A DNA stretch of 64,000 bases, taken from assembly GCF_030651185.1 (NCBI RefSeq), contig NZ_JAUSCJ010000027.1, forward strand, positions 52,696 to 116,695. The letters are read 5' to 3'. This document shows positions 52,803 through 61,962 of the stretch, in pieces. Numbering within the stretch: position 1 is the stretch's first letter; each line of letters starts with the position of its first letter. Position numbers and translations under genes: made by a program. The stretch is from Phenylobacterium sp. GTDB lineage: Bacteria > Pseudomonadota > Alphaproteobacteria > Caulobacterales > Caulobacteraceae. The notes under the pieces were generated by a model that worked only from the letters and a program-made list of their open reading frames with translations, was not told the DNA's origin and ran no database searches.

Positions 52803-54182
52803 CTAAACCCGCTCCACCACCAGGGGCATGCCGCCCTTCGGCCGGATGGCGATGTCGCCGGTGGGCTCGACGGTGTGGCCGGCGACGGGGCGAAAGCGGA
52901 AGCGGGCCAGCCAGTGGGAGAGCACCAGCAGGCCCTCGGCCTGGGCGAAGGCCGCTCCGATACAGACCCGTGGGCCGGCGCCGAAGGGGATGTACTGGAA
53001 GCGATGATGGCCGGCCTTGGCCTCCGGGTCGAAGTTCTCCGGGTTGAAGATGTCGGGCTCGCTCCACAGCCGGCGGTGGCGGTGGACGATCCAGGGCCAG
53101 ATAGAGATCTGGTCGCCCTTGCGGATGGCGTGGCCGCAGAGCTCGTCGTCGGCCATGGCCTCGCGGTCGATGCGCAGGGCCGGCGGATAGAGCCGCAGGG
53201 TCTCGTCCCAGACCATCTTCAGATAGGGCAGGCGGGCGAGGATTTCCTCCGGGGTTCCGCCGGCGTCCCAGGCGGCGCGGGCCTCCTCGCCGGCCCAGGC
53301 CTGGGCCTGGCGGTCGCGGCTCAGCAGGTACAACGCCCAGGTGAGCGCATTGGCTGTGGTCTCGTGACCGGCGCCCAGGAAGGTGACGGCGTTGTCGAGG
53401 GCTAGCTTGGCGGCCGTCCTGGGCGGGTGGGTCTGGCTGAAGGCGTCGATGACCCGGGTCATGAAGTCCTGGGGCGGGTTCGGGTCGGCCTGGCGTCGGG
53501 CGATGAAGTCGGCCAGCTTGCCGATGATGAAGCGACGGCCCGCCGCCCCGCGCCACTGGACCGGGTTCTGATCCAGCCAGGGCATGCCGAAGATCGGGCC
53601 CAGGCGGTACTGGGTCATGGCCTTCATGACGGCGGCCAAGTGGCCCGAGGCCTCCTCCACCGTGAAGCCCGCGGCCGAGGAGAACAGGGTGGCGTTGATG
53701 ATGTCGAAGGTGGTGCGCAGGCTCTCGGCGGCCACGTCGATCACGTCGCTGTCGCCGGTGGCCCAGCGGTCTGCGGTCTGCTCGGCGACGGCGGCGAAGG
53801 TGGGGGTGAACTCGGTCACCATGGCGGGCGTGAAGACCGGGGCCATCATCCGCCGCTGCTCGCGCCAGGCTTCGCCGTTGGTGGTCAGCAGGCCCTCGCC
53901 CAGCGCGACGCTGAGCATCTTATTGACCAGGGCCGGCTTCTGATAATTGCCGAGCTTGTCCATCAGCACCTGCTGGATGGCGGCGGGGTCGCTGATGAAA
54001 TGGTAGGTCAGGTTGAAGACCCTGCGGGTCTTGTGATGGGTCTCGAAAGCCACGGTCGGCCAGCCGTTCAGCGGGTTCTGAGCCGCCTTGTCGACGAAGA
54101 TCCGCCAGACCGGCAGCCAGTCGTCAGGACGCTCCGGCGCCGCGGGTCTGAAATGGTGCGCAAAGGCGGCGGCGTCGGTCAT
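52803..54182 (-). CDS. Cytochrome P450
   Basis: This is a soluble heme monooxygenase of 459 aa. The I-helix oxygen-activation motif is GAGHETTANALTWAL, the ExxR is in WDETLRLYPPAL, and the heme-binding loop is FGAGPRVCIGAAFAQ, with the Cys about 402. The IWPWIVHRHRRLWSEPDIFN region is typical of bacterial class I P450s. It has no ferredoxin or reductase partner nearby. It is divergent from a LysR gene, which probably regulates it. Confidence 0.95.
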   Translation of the reverse strand: MTDAAAFAHHFRPAAPERPDDWLPVWRIFVDKAAQNPLNGWPTVAFETHHKTRRVFNLTYHFISDPAAIQQVLMDKLGNYQKPALVNKMLSVALGEGLLTTNGEAWREQRRMMAPVFTPAMVTEFTPTFAAVAEQTADRWATGDSDVIDVAAESLRTTFDIINATLFSSAAGFTVEEASGHLAAVMKAMTQYRLGPIFGMPWLDQNPVQWRGAAGRRFIIGKLADFIARRQADPNPPQDFMTRVIDAFSQTHPPRTAAKLALDNAVTFLGAGHETTANALTWALYLLSRDRQAQAWAGEEARAAWDAGGTPEEILARLPYLKMVWDETLRLYPPALRIDREAMADDELCGHAIRKGDQISIWPWIVHRHRRLWSEPDIFNPENFDPEAKAGHHRFQYIPFGAGPRVCIGAAFAQAEGLLVLSHWLARFRFRPVAGHTVEPTGDIAIRPKGGMPLVVERV

Positions 54183-54248
54183 GACCTATCCCCTTGGGTC
54201 GTGAACGGGTGAAGTGCGACGTCAGGATGAGAGAAATTGATGCATCGC

Positions 54249-54272
54249 AACAAACGATATAACGGTGTTGTT
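54249..54272. promoter_or_regulatory. Inverted repeat AACAA-N14-TTGTT in the P450/LysR gap
   Basis: Short inverted half-sites, AACAA at 54249-54253 and TTGTT at 54268-54272, flank 14 bases in the divergent region. It could be part of a LysR operator, but the pattern is short and may be chance. Confidence 0.3.
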
Positions 54273-54273
54273 C

Positions 54274-54292
54274 TTGTGAGCTGAGATCACAA
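54274..54292. promoter_or_regulatory. Palindrome TTGTGA-N7-TCACAA upstream of LysR gene
   Basis: A perfect 6-bp inverted repeat with a 7-base spacer ends 8 bases before the LysR ATG (54301). LysR sites are typically T-N11-A with dyad symmetry; here the spacing is close. The half-site also resembles a CRP/FNR site (TGTGA-N6-TCACA) with one extra spacer base. It is a strong candidate operator for the divergent pair. Confidence 0.5.
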
Positions 54293-54300
54293 AGCAGGCG

Positions 54301-55191
54301 ATGACGAGACGTTCGCTACCCCCCTTGACGGCCCTGCGCGCCTTCGAGGCCTTCGCGCGGCTGGGCAAGATGACCACGGCGGCGGAAGAACTGTTCGTGA
54401 CCCACGGGGCCGTCAGCCGGCAGATCCGCAGCCTGGAGGAGGCGGTGGGCCTCGCCCTGACCGAGGGGCCACGGCACCGGCTGAAGCTGACCGATGCGGG
54501 AGAGCGGTTGGCGGCGTCGCTGTCGGGGGCCTTCGACCGGGTGGAGCGGACACTGGCGGATCTGAAGTCGGCCGACGACACCGAGCTGCACCTGTCGTGC
54601 CTGGGCACCTTCGCCATGCGCTGGCTGATCCCCCGGCTGGGGTCGTTCCACGATCAGCATCCGGGCCTGAGGGTGCGGGTGACCGAGAGTTTCGCCCCGG
54701 CCGACTTCGCCCGCGAACGCTATGACGCGGCCATCCGCCTGACCGAGCACGTGCCGGCCCATGGCGGGGAGGCGATCGCCTTCCTGGACAATTTCCACGG
54801 CCCGGTCGCCGCGCCGCAGTTGACCGGGGCGACGCCGGGGGTGAAGGCCTTCGCCAGCCTGCCCCGTCTGCACACCCGACCGCATCTGCAGGCCTGGTCG
54901 GAGTGGGAGCGCCACACCGGGATTTCGCTCCCCGAGGCGGCGCAGAACCGCGAGTTCGAGCACCTGTTCTACATGCTGGAGGCCGCGGTGGCGGGGCAGG
55001 GCGTGGGCCTGAGCCCCTTCGTCTATGTGGCGGCCGACATCGAGGCCGGACGGCTGGCGGCGCCGATGGGGTTCGTGCGCACCCCGGCCCAGTTCTACCT
55101 GATCCTCCCGCCCGGCCCCGCCAGGCCGGCGGCCTTCGCCTTCCGCAACTGGCTGCTGGACGAGGCGGCGAAAGTCCCGACGCCTAGTTGA
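54301..55191 (+). CDS. LysR family transcriptional regulator (GcvA-like)
   Basis: This is a LysR regulator of 296 aa. The N-terminal winged helix (PLTALRAFEAFARLGKMTTA and VTHGAVSRQIRSLEEAVGLA) binds DNA; the rest is a periplasmic-binding-like effector domain. Sequence details such as PPLTALRAFEA point to the GcvA/AmpR subgroup. It is divergent from the P450 gene by 118 bases with two palindromes, the standard arrangement for control of the neighbouring gene. It overlaps the tadC end by 8 bases. Confidence 0.93.
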   Translation: MTRRSLPPLTALRAFEAFARLGKMTTAAEELFVTHGAVSRQIRSLEEAVGLALTEGPRHRLKLTDAGERLAASLSGAFDRVERTLADLKSADDTELHLSCLGTFAMRWLIPRLGSFHDQHPGLRVRVTESFAPADFARERYDAAIRLTEHVPAHGGEAIAFLDNFHGPVAAPQLTGATPGVKAFASLPRLHTRPHLQAWSEWERHTGISLPEAAQNREFEHLFYMLEAAVAGQGVGLSPFVYVAADIEAGRLAAPMGFVRTPAQFYLILPPGPARPAAFAFRNWLLDEAAKVPTPS

Positions 55192-56113
55192 ACACCTGCG
55201 TCAGGCGGAACACGGCTGGGAGCAGCAGGACCCCCAGCAGGCAGGGGAAGATGAACAAGATCAGGGGCACGGTGAGCTTCACCGGCAGGGCCAGCGCCTT
55301 TTCCTCGGCCCGCAGCATCCGCTTCTGGCGCATGTCCTGGGAGAAGACCGAGAGGGTTTCCCCAAGACTGGTGCCCATGTCCTCGGCTTGACGAAGCATG
55401 GTGGCGAAGGACCGCGCGTCGTCGATGCCCAGGCGGTCGGCGAAGGCGGTCCAGGCCTCCTTGCGCGACTTGCCGGCGCGAAGCTCCAGGGTCAGCATCC
55501 GCAGGTGGATGGTCAGGCGCGGATAGCGGCGGACCAGTTCCTCGGTGACCCGGCCGACGGCGGCGTCCAGCGACAGGCCCGCCTCAACCGAGGCCACCAG
55601 CAGGTCCAGCAGGTCGGGGAAGCCGTCGGCATATTCCCGCTCACGGTCCTTCTGGCGCGCCGACAGCACCTGGTCGGGGCCGAGCAGGGCGATGAGCGCC
55701 AGGGTCGCGGCCAGCAGCACCGGGGCCATGCCCTGGCCGGGCTTCAGGGCGAAGGGCAGCAGGACGATGGTGCCCAGGGTGGCCGCCGCCAGGGCCGCGG
55801 CCCGCGCGCCGAGATAGTAGATCGCCGCCTCCCGGCCGAAGAAGCCGGCGCGGACCAGACGCATGCGGACGTCGGAGACCTTGGACGGGTCCCGCACGGC
55901 GGCCTGCTGGCCCAGGCGGCGCACGCTGGCGGTGACCTGGCCGAGGATGCGGACCTCGCCGCGCCCGGTGTCGATGGGAGACGCGGGGTCCTGGAATCTG
56001 GCCTTGCGCAGGGCGCGCACCCGCAACTCGCCGAACACCAGGGCGCCGCCGCCCGCGACGCCCACGCCAACCATGGCCAGGCCGAACCAGAGGATGAGGG
56101 TCTGCAGGTCCAT
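55184..56113 (-). CDS. tadC: Tad pilus assembly inner-membrane protein TadC
   Basis: This is a type II secretion F-family platform protein of 309 aa for Flp/Tad pilus assembly. Membrane segments are near residues 5-30, 105-130, 135-150 and 280-305. The cytoplasmic GspF-like domain has LLDLLVASVEAGLSLDAAVG and SFATMLRQAEDMGTSLGETL. It is the last gene of the locus and convergent with LysR. TadB lies 4 bases upstream. Confidence 0.93.
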   Translation of the reverse strand: MDLQTLILWFGLAMVGVGVAGGGALVFGELRVRALRKARFQDPASPIDTGRGEVRILGQVTASVRRLGQQAAVRDPSKVSDVRMRLVRAGFFGREAAIYYLGARAAALAAATLGTIVLLPFALKPGQGMAPVLLAATLALIALLGPDQVLSARQKDREREYADGFPDLLDLLVASVEAGLSLDAAVGRVTEELVRRYPRLTIHLRMLTLELRAGKSRKEAWTAFADRLGIDDARSFATMLRQAEDMGTSLGETLSVFSQDMRQKRMLRAEEKALALPVKLTVPLILFIFPCLLGVLLLPAVFRLTQVFN

Positions 56114-56117
56114 GGCG

Positions 56118-57077
56118 CTAGATCCGCATATCGACCATGCGGCGCATGATCAGGTTGCCGATGGCGATCCAGACGCCCATGGCGATCAGCCCGGTCTGGA
56201 TGAAGGGCTCGCCCAACACCTCGCCGTAGAAGTCGGGCGACATCAGGTGGATGGCGCCTCCGGCGATGAACGGCGCGAGGGTGAGGATGAGGGCGGAGAT
56301 TCGCCCCTCGGCCGAGGCGGCCTTGATCTTCAGGCGCATGCGGTGGCGTTCGCGCACGGTGGCGGCGTTGAGCTTCAGCAGGCCCGTCAGGTTGCCGCCG
56401 GCCCGCTCCTGCAGGCGCACGGTGGCGGCGAACAGGTCGACGTCTGGGTGCTGGCAGCGCTGGGACATGCGGCCGATGGCCTGTTCCAGGGTGGCGCCAT
56501 AGGCGATCTCGTCGGCGGCCATGCCGAATTCCGAGCCGATGGGATCGGCCATCTCGCGGCCCACCAGCTGGATGGCGGTGGGGACCGGGTGGCCGGCCTC
56601 CAGGCTGCGGACGATGATCTCCAGGCCCTGGGGCAGCTGGTGGCCCAGCGCCTTGGAGCGGCGGGCGGCCATGAACTTCAGGAAGAAGATGGGGCCCGCG
56701 CCGCCGAACAGGATCGCGCCGACCGGGGCCATCAGCAGGCTGTGGGTGAAGACCACGATGAGGATCGCGCCGGCGACGGCCGCGGCGATCACCGCCATCA
56801 GCCACTTCTTCGGGTCATAGGGCACGCCGGAGCGGACGATCAGTTCGGCCAGCCACTTCACGCCGGCCCGCAGGTCGCCGGCGGCGGTGAGGCCGCGCTG
56901 CTTGCGCAGCTCCACCACCAGCTCCTGGATGCCGCCGATGCGCTCGGAGACCTTGAGCCGCTGGTTGACGCGGCGCTTGACCTTGGCGGTTCCGAGCAGT
57001 CCGAAACAGGCTTGGCCCGCGGCGAAGACGGCCGCGAAGACCAGGACGAGATAGGCGCTCTTGGCGTCGAAGCCCAT
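56118..57077 (-). CDS. tadB: Tad pilus assembly inner-membrane protein TadB
   Basis: This is a type II secretion F-family protein of 319 aa, partner of TadC. Hydrophobic segments lie near residues 5-25, 90-130 and 270-310. The GspF-like domain has HQLPQGLEIIVRSLEAGHPV and GNLTGLLKLNAATVRERHRM. It overlaps the upstream ATPase gene by one base. TadB and TadC together form the membrane platform turned by the ATPase. Confidence 0.93.
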   Translation of the reverse strand: MGFDAKSAYLVLVFAAVFAAGQACFGLLGTAKVKRRVNQRLKVSERIGGIQELVVELRKQRGLTAAGDLRAGVKWLAELIVRSGVPYDPKKWLMAVIAAAVAGAILIVVFTHSLLMAPVGAILFGGAGPIFFLKFMAARRSKALGHQLPQGLEIIVRSLEAGHPVPTAIQLVGREMADPIGSEFGMAADEIAYGATLEQAIGRMSQRCQHPDVDLFAATVRLQERAGGNLTGLLKLNAATVRERHRMRLKIKAASAEGRISALILTLAPFIAGGAIHLMSPDFYGEVLGEPFIQTGLIAMGVWIAIGNLIMRRMVDMRI

Positions 57078-58468
57078 CAGCCCAGCACCCGCGAGGGATC
57101 GAAGTTGGCGGTGTCGTAGGCGATGCCGCGGCGGGTCATCTCGTCCAGGCAGCGGGCGCGCAGGCCGCTGGCGCGGAACTCGCCGTGGACCACGCCGTCG
57201 GCCGTCGTGTGCAGGCGGTTGAAGAAGAAGATCTCCTGCATCTGCACCACCTGGCCCTCCATGCCGGTGATCTCGGTGACGCTCATCAGCTTCCGCTTGC
57301 CGTCCGACAGACGCATGATCTGGATGATCAGCCCCACCGCCGAGGCGATCTGGCCGCGCACCGCTTCAGGGCTGAGCTTCATGCCCGACATGGCCACCAT
57401 CTGCTCCAGGCGGGTGATGGCGTCGCGCGGCGTGTTGGCGTGGATGGTGGCCATGGAGCCCTCGTGGCCGGTGTTCATGGCCTGGAGCATGTCGAAGGCT
57501 TCCTCGCCCCGGACTTCCCCCAGGATCACCCGGTCGGGCCGCATCCGCAGGGCGTTCTTCACCAGTTCCCGCTGACGGATCTCGCCCTTGCCCTCGATAT
57601 TGGGCGGGCGGGTTTCCAGACGCACGATGTGCGGCTGCTGCATCTGCAGCTCGGCGGCGTCCTCGATGGTGATCAGCCGCTCCTTGTGGCTGATGGCGGC
57701 CGACAGCGCGTTGAGCAGGGTGGTCTTGCCCGAGCCGGTGCCGCCGGAGATCACGGTGGAGACCCGGGCCTTGATGGCCCCGTGCAGGAAGTCGGCGACG
57801 CACTGGGGCATGGCGCCCACGTCCACCAGCTTTTCCAGGGTGTAGGGCTTCTTGGAGAACTTGCGGATCGAGACGCAGGCCCCGTCGATGGCGATGGGGG
57901 CGATGGCGGCGTTGACCCGGCTGCCGTCGGGCAGGCGGGCGTCCACCATGGGCTGGCTCTCGTCGATGCGGCGGCCAACCCCGGCGACGATGCGGTTGAC
58001 GATGCGCAGCAGGTGGTCGTTGTCGCGGAAGCGGACGGCGGTGGGCTCCAGTTCGCCGCGTCGCTCGACATAGACCTGGAAGGGGCCGTTGATCAGGATG
58101 TCGTTGATGCTGTCATCCTTGAGCAGGGGCTCAAGGGGGCCTAGCCCCATCATCTCGTCATAGACCGACGAGCCCAGGTCCTCGAGTTCGGCGGTGTTGA
58201 GCACCAGCCGTTCGGCGCGGGCGAAGTCGCCCACAAGCGCCATGACCTGCCGGCGCAGTTCCTTTTCGCCGACGGACTCCAGCTTCGAGAGATCAAGTTC
58301 TTCAATAAGTTGTGCGTGTAACTTAAGCTTGATGTCGAGCATCTGGCTCTCGGCCAGCGCGGTCGACGCCGAAGCGCTGGGGGGCGGGACGCTGTCGGGC
58401 GCCGGCGCGGGGGTTTGTGTCTCGACCACCTCGAGAGCGACGGGTTTGGCGAGGCTGAAGCGTCCCAT
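57077..58468 (-). CDS. cpaF: Tad pilus assembly ATPase CpaF/TadA
   Basis: This is the secretion-type hexameric ATPase driving pilus assembly; 463 aa. Walker A is [15 protein letters not shown] (about residue 240-254), the Asp box is [17 protein letters not shown], and Walker B plus His-box regions follow in [20 protein letters not shown] and [20 protein letters not shown]. An N-terminal Pro/Ala-rich stretch of about 40 residues precedes the conserved part. It overlaps both neighbours by one base. Confidence 0.96.
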   Translation of the reverse strand: MGRFSLAKPVALEVVETQTPAPAPDSVPPPSASASTALAESQMLDIKLKLHAQLIEELDLSKLESVGEKELRRQVMALVGDFARAERLVLNTAELEDLGSSVYDEMMGLGPLEPLLKDDSINDILINGPFQVYVERRGELEPTAVRFRDNDHLLRIVNRIVAGVGRRIDESQPMVDARLPDGSRVNAAIAPIAIDGACVSIRKFSKKPYTLEKLVDVGAMPQCVADFLHGAIKARVSTVISGGTGSGKTTLLNALSAAISHKERLITIEDAAELQMQQPHIVRLETRPPNIEGKGEIRQRELVKNALRMRPDRVILGEVRGEEAFDMLQAMNTGHEGSMATIHANTPRDAITRLEQMVAMSGMKLSPEAVRGQIASAVGLIIQIMRLSDGKRKLMSVTEITGMEGQVVQMQEIFFFNRLHTTADGVVHGEFRASGLRARCLDEMTRRGIAYDTANFDPSRVLG

Positions 58469-59655
58469 CAGGCGGCTCGCGACGGGGCGGCGACCGCCGG
58501 GACGAAGGGCGCGCGGCGGCCACGTTCAGCCAGCAGGCGGTCCACCAGCGCCCCGACATCGCGGACGATCTTGGACTTCGGCCGGTGCTGGCTGATGGCG
58601 CCGCCCAGGTTCACCGACGCCGCGGCGGCTTCCCAGTCCGACGAGATGCCGCCGTCGGCCTTGCGTTGCAGGGCCTTCTCAGCCTCGGCGGTGGAGGGGG
58701 CGGGACCGAACATGCGGTTGGCCAGGCGGTTGAGCACGATCCGGGGCCGCAGGGACGCGGCGGCCTCCACCTCGTCGGAGAGGGCGCGGGCGGCCAGCAG
58801 GGCCGGCACGGTCAACTCGGAGACCACCACCACCTCGTCGGAGCCGGACAGCGCGTCCAGGCTCCAGGAATGGCGATGACGGGGCATGTCGAGGACGACA
58901 TGGTCGTAGGCCTCGCAGGCGATCTCCAGGATGCGCAGGACCGCCTCGCGGGAGATGGAGGTGAAGGCGCCTGGATCGCGGGGGCAGGCCAGCAGATCCA
59001 GGCCCTTGCCCACCGGCGTGGCGAAGGCGGCCAGGAGCGCGGCGTCCATGCGTTCGGCGGCGGGCCCGAACTCGGCCAGGCCCATGGAAGGTGTCGCGCC
59101 GAGATAGGGGGCGCAGGCGCCGTCGGCCAGGTGCAGGTCGATCAGGCAGACGCTGTTGGCGCGGCTGGAACGGGCGGCGAGCGCGTTGGCGATCTCGATG
59201 GCCACCATGGTGGCGCCCGCGCCGCCGACCGCGCCCATCACCGACCAGCAGCGGGAGTGGTGGCCCTGGGCGCTGGGCGTCTGGGCGGCGGCCTGGTCCA
59301 GCAAGGCGTAGATGGCGTTCTGCAGCTGGTCGTGGGTGAATGGCGTCTCCACCACGTCGGCATGGGGCAGGCGCATTAGGGCGCGGACCAGGCCGACCGG
59401 CAGGTGTCCGCCGAGGAACAGGGTCGGCGGCAGGTCGGGAATGTCCGACAGGGTGGCCACGGCCGCGGCCAGGGCGGCGGGCTCGGCATGGTCGGCGTCG
59501 ATCAGGATGAGGTCGGTCATCCCGGGGCGAAGGTCGGAGAGACGCTCAAGGCCCGCCACCTCCATGGCCGCCCCGAACAGCGGGCCGCGCGCCAGGGGGG
59601 CCAGGCTGTCGCCAATGGCCAGGACCCGGCGGCCCAGCAGGCTCCAGTTGCTCAT
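58468..59655 (-). CDS. cpaE: Pilus assembly protein CpaE/TadZ
   Basis: This is a ParA/MinD-like polar localisation protein with a receiver-like N-terminal domain; 395 aa. The P-loop segment is SVMGAVGGAGATMVAIEIAN (about residue 142), a degenerate Walker A without the usual GK-Thr, as in other TadZ proteins. DHVVLDMPRHRHSWSLDAL follows. Nucleotide use may therefore be altered. It overlaps cpaC by 4 bases and cpaF by one. Confidence 0.88.
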   Translation of the reverse strand: MSNWSLLGRRVLAIGDSLAPLARGPLFGAAMEVAGLERLSDLRPGMTDLILIDADHAEPAALAAAVATLSDIPDLPPTLFLGGHLPVGLVRALMRLPHADVVETPFTHDQLQNAIYALLDQAAAQTPSAQGHHSRCWSVMGAVGGAGATMVAIEIANALAARSSRANSVCLIDLHLADGACAPYLGATPSMGLAEFGPAAERMDAALLAAFATPVGKGLDLLACPRDPGAFTSISREAVLRILEIACEAYDHVVLDMPRHRHSWSLDALSGSDEVVVVSELTVPALLAARALSDEVEAAASLRPRIVLNRLANRMFGPAPSTAEAEKALQRKADGGISSDWEAAAASVNLGGAISQHRPKSKIVRDVGALVDRLLAERGRRAPFVPAVAAPSRAA

Positions 59656-60977
59656 GTGGGCGCCCCCGTGCGGGCCGAGCCCTCGACCCTGGCCAGGGGC
59701 TTGTCCAGCGCCAGGCCGTTGAGGATCAGGTCGATGGCGGTGGCCTCATTGCCGGCCATGATGGTGGAGGTGGCGTGATAGTCGTCGCCGCCGGCCATGC
59801 GCGGGGTGACGATGATCACCAGTTCGGTCTCGGACTTTTTCCAGCGCGAGGAGCGGAACAGGCTGCCCAGGACCGGCACGTCGCCTACGCCCGGAAGCTG
59901 GCGCACCGCGTTGGAATAGTCCTGCTGGAAGAGGCCCGCGATGGCGAAGCTCTCGCCCGAGCGCAGTTCGACGGTGGTGTTGGCGCGGCGGACCACCAGG
60001 CTGGGAATCTCGATGCCGTTCAGCTTCAACGGGGTGCGGCTGTCGAGCTGGCTGACCTCAGGGGCCACCTGCAGGCGGATCAGGCCGTTGTCCTGGACGG
60101 TGGGCTGGAAGTCGAGGGTCACGCCGAACGGGCGGAACTCGATGGTGACCGAGTCGCGGCCATTGGGAACCGGGAAGGGGAACTCCCCGCCGGCCAGGAA
60201 GCTGGCCTTCTCGCCGGACAGGGCCACCAGGTTGGGCTTGGCCAGGGTACGGATCACGCCCTTTTCCTCCAGGGCGCGGAGGACCACGTCGATGGTGGCG
60301 GTCCCCAGCGTGCCACGCAGGGACAGGCCGCCCTGCGGGGCGGTATTGCCGATCAGGCCCGTGCCCGTCTGCAGGGCGAAGGTGGAGCCGTTGCTGGCGT
60401 TGATGTTGAAGCCGATGTCCTTCAGCGAAGACCGGCTCGCCTCCAGGACGCGGACCTCCAGGATCACCTGCTGAGAAGCGCGGACGGTCAGGGCCGAGGT
60501 GACGGAACCGGGCGCGAACTTCTCGGCCAGCCCCTTGGCCTTGGCGGCCGCGGCGGTGGTGGAGACGTCGCCGGCCAGCAGCAGGCCTTCGCCGAGGTTG
60601 CGGACCTGGATCAGCTCGCCCGGCAGGGCGGCGGCCAGGTCTTCCTGCAGGGCGTCGGCGTCATAGCCGACGCGGACGTCCACCACTTCCTGCAAGGCGC
60701 CGCCCGAGCCGTAGATCAGCAGGTTGGTAGAGCCCAGCGCCTTGCCGCGCACATAAAAGCTGCGGTCGGTGGTGGCGACGATCTGCGCGGTCTCGGGCTG
60801 GGCCACCACGATCTTGCTGGCGGGGCTGTCGAGCCGGAACGAGGCCGACTTGTTGCGCGGCACGGTGATGACCCGGGAGCGGGCGGCCTCGCTGGAGAAC
60901 TGTTCGGCGGCGGCGGGCAGGCCGGCGCCGAGGACCAGGGCGGCGGCGAGCGCGCCGAGGAGAGGGGGGTGGAGCAT
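59652..60977 (-). CDS. cpaC: Pilus outer-membrane secretin CpaC/RcpA
   Basis: This forms the outer-membrane secretin channel of the Tad machine; 441 aa from ATG 60977. A signal peptide ends about residue 25 (AGLPAAAEQ). The N-terminal domain has VITVPRNKSASFRLDSPASK and AQIVATTDRSFYVRGKALGS. A BON-like stretch follows, then the secretin core (LRALEEKGVIRTLAKPNLVA and GVGDVPVLGSLFRSSRWKKS, ending ELVIIVTPRMA). The frame is open far upstream, but that part opposes cpaB. It lies 13 bases after cpaB. Confidence 0.95.
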   Translation of the reverse strand: MLHPPLLGALAAALVLGAGLPAAAEQFSSEAARSRVITVPRNKSASFRLDSPASKIVVAQPETAQIVATTDRSFYVRGKALGSTNLLIYGSGGALQEVVDVRVGYDADALQEDLAAALPGELIQVRNLGEGLLLAGDVSTTAAAAKAKGLAEKFAPGSVTSALTVRASQQVILEVRVLEASRSSLKDIGFNINASNGSTFALQTGTGLIGNTAPQGGLSLRGTLGTATIDVVLRALEEKGVIRTLAKPNLVALSGEKASFLAGGEFPFPVPNGRDSVTIEFRPFGVTLDFQPTVQDNGLIRLQVAPEVSQLDSRTPLKLNGIEIPSLVVRRANTTVELRSGESFAIAGLFQQDYSNAVRQLPGVGDVPVLGSLFRSSRWKKSETELVIIVTPRMAGGDDYHATSTIMAGNEATAIDLILNGLALDKPLARVEGSARTGAPT

Positions 60978-60990
60978 GGCTGGGGTGTCC

Positions 60991-61836
60991 TTAGGCCGCG
61001 GGCTTGGCGCTGGCGGCCGGGGCGGAATTCTCGCCTTCGACGATGGTGATGCGGCCGCCGGACGGGGCGCCGGACGCCCGCGCGCGGCGCGGGGCGCGGG
61101 GCGTGGCCGAGGCGACCTCCGCGACCGGTTCGACGTCCGAGGCGCCGAGCGGGCGCAGGGCCAACGAGAGCGAGCCGAGCTCGGCGGCGATGGCGAGTTT
61201 CTGGGCGTCCTTGACGCTGACCTCCAGGGTGGTGGTCGACGGCTTCTCGGCCTTGGTGGAGGTCGGGTCGGCATTGAGGTCGACGCCCAGGACGCGGACG
61301 TTCTGCACCACAAGCTGCGAGGTCAGCATCTTGTGCGGGCCTTCCGGGGTCATGTTGCGCATCATCACCACGTCCACCCGGTCGCCGGGCAGAGCGTGGC
61401 CGCCGACGCCCGAGATGTCGTTCACCCCGATGGCGTAGGCGCGCATGCCGGGCTCCAGCTCGGCGGCCACCGAGGGCCGGGCGCCGGGGCCCGACAGCTT
61501 GGCGGGCAGCAGGGGTTCGCGGGCGGCGATCAGGGTCAGGGCGACGGGGGCGCCGCCGTGATCCTGGGCCAGGACCTGGGCGACCGAGGCGAAGGCGTTG
61601 GCCGGGGCGGCGTCCTTGGGCACGCGGATCAGCTTCAGGTGACCGGCGTCCAGGCGCTCGCCATAGGCGATGTCGCGGGCGGCCACCACCACCGAGACGG
61701 CGTTGGCCATGGGGGAGACCACGACCTGCGCGGCCTGCACCTTTCCGGTGTCGGGCAAGGCGACCCGGGCCACGATGATGGCGCCCAGGCCCAGGGCGAC
61801 GGACGCTCCCAGACTGCCGATTGTCACGAGCCGCAT
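60991..61836 (-). CDS. cpaB: Pilus assembly protein CpaB/RcpC
   Basis: This is a periplasm-facing SAF-domain protein of the Tad pilus; 281 aa from ATG 61836, after AGGGGTGGGC. One N-terminal membrane segment (about residues 5-27) precedes VVVAARDIAYGERLDAGHLK, the SAF domain. MRAYAIGVNDISGVGGHALP and GDRVDVVMMRNM are also typical. An Ala/Pro-rich C-terminus of about 50 residues ends the protein. It is the first gene of the locus. Neither pilin nor prepilin peptidase precedes it. Confidence 0.93.
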   Translation of the reverse strand: MRLVTIGSLGASVALGLGAIIVARVALPDTGKVQAAQVVVSPMANAVSVVVAARDIAYGERLDAGHLKLIRVPKDAAPANAFASVAQVLAQDHGGAPVALTLIAAREPLLPAKLSGPGARPSVAAELEPGMRAYAIGVNDISGVGGHALPGDRVDVVMMRNMTPEGPHKMLTSQLVVQNVRVLGVDLNADPTSTKAEKPSTTTLEVSVKDAQKLAIAAELGSLSLALRPLGASDVEPVAEVASATPRAPRRARASGAPSGGRITIVEGENSAPAASAKPAA

Positions 61837-61962
61837 GCCCACCCCTGGTGCTAATAGCGTCAAACTATCAGCCAGTTATCGGTGGGCCCCCTTGCGATAG
61901 GCCGAAGAAAGACGGTGAGTGAGTGTAAACCCTAATCACGCAGGTTGCGTTGACGGCCGACC

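Noticed and set aside
52726..53556. A 276-codon minus-strand frame overlapping the P450 gene
   Set aside because: It is Pro/Arg/His-rich and out of frame with the P450, whose heme motif is unambiguous.
61860..61962. Possible sigma-54 or CtrA promoter for cpaB
   Set aside because: Neither the GG-N10-GC spacing nor TTAA-N7-TTAA is present upstream of cpaB.
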